Source: Pseudomonas sp. PICF141
GTDB lineage: Bacteria > Pseudomonadota > Gammaproteobacteria > Pseudomonadales > Pseudomonadaceae
Assembly: GCF_002286815.1 (NCBI RefSeq)
Contig: NZ_MUNM01000017.1
Location: 37,558 to 101,557, forward strand
Reading direction: 5' to 3'
DNA: 64,000 nucleotides
Shown: in pieces, positions 61,101 to 64,000 of the stretch
How the letters are laid out: each line of letters starts with the position of its first letter
Numbering within the stretch: the stretch's first letter is position 1
Program-made: the position numbers and the translations under genes
Notes under the pieces: model-generated
What the model was told of the DNA's origin: nothing
The model's database searches: none
The model's input: the letters and a program-made list of their open reading frames with translations, nothing else

Positions 61101-63273
61101 CGTCAGCATGCAGGCGTTCGGTTTTACTCAAGCGCCCCAGCGGGTCAAACGACTCGCGGGTTTGTTCGCCCATGGGGCTGGTGCGGATTATGGTGCTGCC
61201 TTGCGCTGCTGAATCGGTGTAACTGAAAAGGGTGGTGGCATTGGGTGTGCCATCGGATGCACAACTGGCCTGCTGGGTGAGGCGTCCCAAGGCGTCATAT
61301 TGATAGGTGGTGGTGTTGCCCTGGGTGTCGGTCGATGCCAATAACTGGCCATTAAGGCTCTGGCTGGTTTGTTTCTGGGTGAGGGCCGGTGTATTGCCTG
61401 GGGTAACGGTGGTGGTGCTCGTGAGTTGACCGTTCGCCAGGCTGTAGTCGAATACTGTGTCTACAGTTGAGTCAGGAACTGTATTGCCGTTACTGTCCAG
61501 AATGCGCTGGGAGGTGGACTTGATTCGGCCATGGTGAGGCGAGTTCGCGTCAGTGATGTACTGGGTTTCCTCAACGGTCATCGTGCCGTTTTGCCAGGAG
61601 GAGAGTCTGCCGTTGGCATCGCCAATAGGGTTGTAAACCGTCAGCTTGAGGGTAGGTTTGACGGCGGGCCCCTTGACGTCCGAGCCTTTGACCGGCAAGT
61701 CGCCGTAGCCGTAGTAGGTCCATTGCAAATCCACTCTCTGGCCGTTGCGTACGGTGTAGACCTTTTCGGATTCGACATAGACCTTGAAGTAATTGGGGTC
61801 TCCCGGGCAGACGATGTCCACCGGTAGGTTAAAGGTGCTTTTGTCATTACTGGTAACCCAGCGGTCATGGGTGACGGTTCGAATTTCTCGGGTGCCCCAG
61901 GTAAGGCCGGCTTTGCCGAACAGCTGGAAGCCCCAGCCTATTGGATTCAGGTTGTCGCCGATCCAGCCGAATACGCCGCCGGGACCGGAGACGTCAGTGA
62001 AGGTTTCCGTTTTGACTAATACTTCTTCTTTTGGCATGCCACGATAGTAGGTCCATTCGGTGGTGAGACCATTTTCGGTTTTGGCGATGGGATTGCCCAA
62101 TGTGTCCAGTGTGATTTTTACTTCTTCTGTGCGAGTTTGCTCTTGCTTGTTTTGGTAAGTGGTTCGATTGGTAATTACCATGGTTTCATTTATAAATTCT
62201 GTATTGGTCTCAATGGTTTTTTTGCAGTCACCAGAGCTGATGATCTCCTTGGTTTGCTGGTGGTCCGAGTTGAAGTGGTGAAAGCTTTTTGTTTTGTTGA
62301 TTTTGTCTTCAATGGTTGTTGTGGTGTCCGTATAGGTGTAGCAAGTATCATTGCAGGTTGTCGAGTCCAAAGTCTTCAGGTGTCTTGTGATGTTCCATGT
62401 GGTTTTATCGTAAATCAGGGTTTCGGTAACGCCAGAAGCATGTGTTATGTTTGTCAAGTTGGATGTGTTATGTGTGTGGTAAACTTCTTTTACAGTATAT
62501 GCGTAGTTTGTAATATCAAATGTTTTGTTTTTGCTTGATTTCGCAAGGCCGTTGCCCGTGATCTCGAATTCATATGAGAATTTTTGAGGTGAGTCGGGAT
62601 AAACATCGAATTTGATGATTCCTGTTGAGTCTGTAATGAAACTCTCGCCAAAGATGCCATTGTTGTCGTAGTTTGAATAATCAACTCTCAGGAGTGTACT
62701 CGATTCATCGTTAATGGATATTAGTCTAGGGGTAATCCAGGGAGGGGTAGGTTGGTAGGCCTCCCAGTTTAATGTTAATGAGTGTCCGGAGGGTGATATG
62801 AGTTGCTTTAATATAAAGTAGTTTGCCTCTTCGATATTGTGTGGGTAGGTTGGGGTGATAATTATGGTTTCGTGTTTTTCAAATATTTCTATTGCTCCAT
62901 CCTTTCGTGCTAATCTCATGGTAGTGTTGTCAAGATTAAGTAGGGTGAAGTTTGGAGAGCTGAGATCTATATTTTTGAAGAATGACCATGCCTCTCCCGT
63001 GGATAGGTATAAAGAACATTGTTCGTCGGAGTTGAGGTCGTGATAGCTGTGTTGAAAGTAGTGACTGAAGCGCAGTGCCCAGTTTTTGAATATCAAGTCT
63101 TGCATGTCAGGCGAGTAAAACAGGTTGATATCCAAGGTGGGTCCTAGCCCATTGTTACCGACGAGCGAGGCGATCGGGATATAAGTATGGAAATTTCCTG
63201 TTTGTGGGTTTACCCCATGTATCATGGGGCTTTGAGTGTCGAAAAGTTGATAGGAATCATTGGTGGTAGCCAT
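58120..63273 (-). CDS. RHS-repeat polymorphic toxin-like protein with unusual C-terminal domain
   Basis: A 1717-residue protein. Residues 1-430 start ATTNDSYQLFDTQSPMIHGV and show no signal peptide, PAAR or membrane segment. RHS/YD repeats run from about 600 to 1300 (YQYDALGRLTQQA, YAYDAFGRLTRIT, FNYDTQGRMTSSS). The core ends NGVRVYNPETQNFQSPDGFS then YSDPSG at 1395-1398; only one DPxG is seen. The 319-residue C-terminal part has a hydrophobic stretch (FGAVGVVLAPFTGGASIGWT) and then a variable domain with LYIDAHG (His1567) and IVGNFCRG (Cys1695), each after a predicted strand. It may be the Stv putative-adhesin type or a Cys-His enzyme. The ATG at 63273 has AGAGG upstream. No immunity gene was found next to it. 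Confidence 0.87.
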   Translation of the reverse strand: MATTNDSYQLFDTQSPMIHGVNPQTGNFHTYIPIASLVGNNGLGPTLDINLFYSPDMQDLIFKNWALRFSHYFQHSYHDLNSDEQCSLYLSTGEAWSFFKNIDLSSPNFTLLNLDNTTMRLARKDGAIEIFEKHETIIITPTYPHNIEEANYFILKQLISPSGHSLTLNWEAYQPTPPWITPRLISINDESSTLLRVDYSNYDNNGIFGESFITDSTGIIKFDVYPDSPQKFSYEFEITGNGLAKSSKNKTFDITNYAYTVKEVYHTHNTSNLTNITHASGVTETLIYDKTTWNITRHLKTLDSTTCNDTCYTYTDTTTTIEDKINKTKSFHHFNSDHQQTKEIISSGDCKKTIETNTEFINETMVITNRTTYQNKQEQTRTEEVKITLDTLGNPIAKTENGLTTEWTYYRGMPKEEVLVKTETFTDVSGPGGVFGWIGDNLNPIGWGFQLFGKAGLTWGTREIRTVTHDRWVTSNDKSTFNLPVDIVCPGDPNYFKVYVESEKVYTVRNGQRVDLQWTYYGYGDLPVKGSDVKGPAVKPTLKLTVYNPIGDANGRLSSWQNGTMTVEETQYITDANSPHHGRIKSTSQRILDSNGNTVPDSTVDTVFDYSLANGQLTSTTTVTPGNTPALTQKQTSQSLNGQLLASTDTQGNTTTYQYDALGRLTQQASCASDGTPNATTLFSYTDSAAQGSTIIRTSPMGEQTRESFDPLGRLSKTERLHADGWSWLTLSSTSYDAQGREGSITEYDYRPDGSVFLSRTRNLSYDDWGAVSRVEWIGGATQGFEYDPVSRQQSQWVTYGTRYSASTTVVIDEPGNSRRQETSLYTNNQLTRSYTAIYDAQGRLIQESSSDAPTRQYAYDAFGRLTRITAEEEVTINEYPAHTLTATASAARIESAGQSITLGSRVIDGLGRVTLATIGGRSSGYTYTGATYWGKASNVRTGEFQQAIPITLQAAYDPNLNLATETTTGGVVRNSNNTTSTVQYTRSLRGILLSETDAFGNSTTFNYDTQGRMTSSSSAIATVNFYYDDFGRLETETLSNNTNNRSIVTRYTYDNKDREVQRKFEAQGFKTLTMTQDYNGSNQIANMALYEDATLLRKETFGYDNKGRLDTYTCDGPHKPMTPEGLTLDRQSFLYDLAGNIKHCDNTVDDIAYPDIYKYDSMDPTQLVSATRMKPDTSLRTYTFTHDSLGYLSNNNGTILKYNTLGKLGSIQSPKGSYDYYYNNLGQLAGCAGTNYFEQFFYQGDYQYARKGVIQINGQRYNRTCVLLNQSSACVLQQNTQSIESGPSTVSHSFEIKDIKGTVIASHNMLDNRSTFFTYTPFGYRPDDWQHPTWIGFNGQPIDRVSGCYPLGNGVRVYNPETQNFQSPDGFSPFGQGCANTRSYCHNDPVNYSDPSGHAEVINQYTVVTHSPAIYDPLTQSILFGAVGVVLAPFTGGASIGWTVATTGLAIVSAGFGIASATLQQSDPKLAEAFGWTALGTGLLSAGTGLLGSKVAARVALGSGSKLTLPTSQRIARGTIYRRGNLPAGDLKSGNVNAVLQGTPVSSTYELYSGGLDSRILYIDAHGTAMASEHVIAPLPTTEFQFRSAPGVKAADVGTSWETRVLGRTPYRHAPGSADIPNYILDEFTVAEHVSIRSLPQSVLPQNYQPVLKELAKQLNADILRPTSTVFLGDLINELTRQGFNYDRIVGNFCRGTMPYNTSPLVQSLRRAFGMF

Positions 63274-63612
63274 GAAATAAATCCTCTCGAGCACGACAAT
63301 GGGATACTGTTAAAAATAACGTTTTTATTGTTTCTCACTTTGGTTCTGAATGTTGTTATAACTGCTTTTGATTCTTTTGATAAATAAAAAACGACGTCCA
63401 GAATGGCTATCCTTTTCAATTTCCAGCAGACTTGCGATCCGCCCACGCGGCTCCCCCAAAACTTACCAAAGGTCGTTCAGCCACGGCCAACCTGGCGCGC
63501 GAGTTTGCCGCCCATCCTATGCAGGGCGATTTGGGGGATATTGGATAAAACAAGAAATGTAGCCAAGATCGGAGAAGTGTTGTTTCGAAAATAGCGCACT
63601 AGACACCGATGC
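63274..63612. other. Upstream region of the RHS gene
   Basis: 339 bp. 63295-63415 is AT-rich and likely carries the RHS promoter; 63416-63545 is a GC-rich patch in contrast, with only short frames and no recognised gene. 63546-63612 is again AT-rich. Confidence 0.4.
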
Positions 63613-64000
63613 CTATTTCACACTCACCGGCCCCGACGGAATAGCACCCGGAGGCAGAGGATCACTCTGTAAATAGACCTTTACAAAATCCCAGTTTTTA
63701 GTGTTGTTGTTAAATTTAAAATAAACACCCCCTGATGATGGGATGACCAAGGGCTTAGTCAAATTGGTATTGGCTGTCTGAACAGTCGAGGTTTTAGTCG
63801 CTGAACGATTTTGTATTTCCAGCTCTGGGGCAATCGATGCGCCCGTGGTGGCATCCACCTTACACCGCCCTGGAGGAAGCGTAATACTATCTGCAAACCC
63901 ATACAACTGCTCGTCGTCCCCCATAAGAAAAGACACGCGAGATGGAACATTCGATATAAAATCAGCTGGCCGGCCCTTTGAACGATTTATCCGAGGAGTC
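63613..64000 (-). CDS. Unknown protein, C-terminal part, cut by window edge
   Basis: On the minus strand the frame is open from the window edge to TAG at 63613-63615, giving at least 128 residues. Visible stretches: FLMGDDEQLYGFADSITLPP, GRCKVDATTGASIAPELEIQ and VYFKFNNNTKNWDFVKVYLQ, ending GPVSVK. It is beta-rich and Thr/Asn-rich, with one Cys, and no family was recognised. An in-frame GTG lies at 63936, but the frame continues beyond it, so the true start is probably outside the window. It lies 339 bp before the RHS gene in the same direction and may belong to the same locus. Confidence 0.6.
   Translation of the reverse strand, partial: TPRINRSKGRPADFISNVPSRVSFLMGDDEQLYGFADSITLPPGRCKVDATTGASIAPELEIQNRSATKTSTVQTANTNLTKPLVIPSSGGVYFKFNNNTKNWDFVKVYLQSDPLPPGAIPSGPVSVK

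Overview
The window reads as the chromosome of a fluorescent Pseudomonas (P. fluorescens group). The evidence is the GC-rich codon use, the many REP-type inverted repeats between genes, a hydrogen cyanide synthase operon (hcnABC) like that of P. fluorescens/P. protegens, a myo-inositol catabolic cluster, an A+B-fused Mrp antiporter operon, and several Pseudomonas-type small DUF proteins. No rRNA, tRNA, CRISPR array, insertion sequence or phage module was seen. Most of the window is ordinary chromosome. The accessory pieces are hcnABC, the FecI/FecR/TonB receptor unit and the RHS locus at the right end.

Layout, left to right. 1-2.9 kb: P1-family peptidase (cut by the window edge), a PotF-like binding protein and a divergent LuxR-type regulator. 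2.9-7.5 kb: rRNA-methyltransferase-like gene, then an iron-uptake unit read leftwards as ECF sigma, FecR-like anti-sigma factor (lacking its usual central domain) and an IutA-like TonB receptor with an STN signalling domain. 7.9-12.2 kb: single-domain response regulator, HAD hydrolase, ICMT-like membrane methyltransferase, a frameshifted PLP enzyme, a DUF2388 protein and a DinB-like protein. 12.4-15.8 kb: OmpR/histidine kinase pair divergent from a membrane protein, which is followed by a 23-residue membrane miniprotein and a clear terminator. 15.8-19.0 kb: hcnABC with a candidate ANR site and an RsmA-type site in the leader.

19.8-36.5 kb holds a complete inositol regulon. An RpiR regulator is divergent from iolC (kinase fused to DUF2090), iolE, iolB, iolA/mmsA, iolI, iolD, iolG, an iolH-like gene and a second Gfo/Idh/MocA dehydrogenase; then comes an ABC importer (ibpA-iatA-iatP). 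Import is followed by oxidation (IolG), dehydration (IolE), ring cleavage (IolD), isomerisation (IolB), phosphorylation and probably aldol cleavage (IolC-DUF2090), and oxidation of malonate semialdehyde to acetyl-CoA (IolA). Related AT-rich palindromes lie upstream of iolC and of ibpA and are candidate operators.

36.8-43 kb: DksA2-like protein without a full zinc site, chemoreceptor with a C-terminal sensor, several small uncharacterised proteins, a ProX-like binding protein and a DUF3995 protein. 43-49 kb: mrp/sha genes A(B)-C-D-E-F-G on the minus strand. 49.3-57.0 kb: DMT transporter divergent from a cupin regulator, an FAD protein, ppnN, DUF3087, diguanylate cyclase and DUF2784. 57.2-57.7 kb: deletion scar of azlC-azlD. 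58.1-64 kb: a 1717-residue RHS protein with a distinctive C-terminal domain and no visible adjacent immunity gene, preceded by a partial unknown gene. The 5' part of the RHS gene is AT-rich relative to the rest, which suggests horizontal acquisition.
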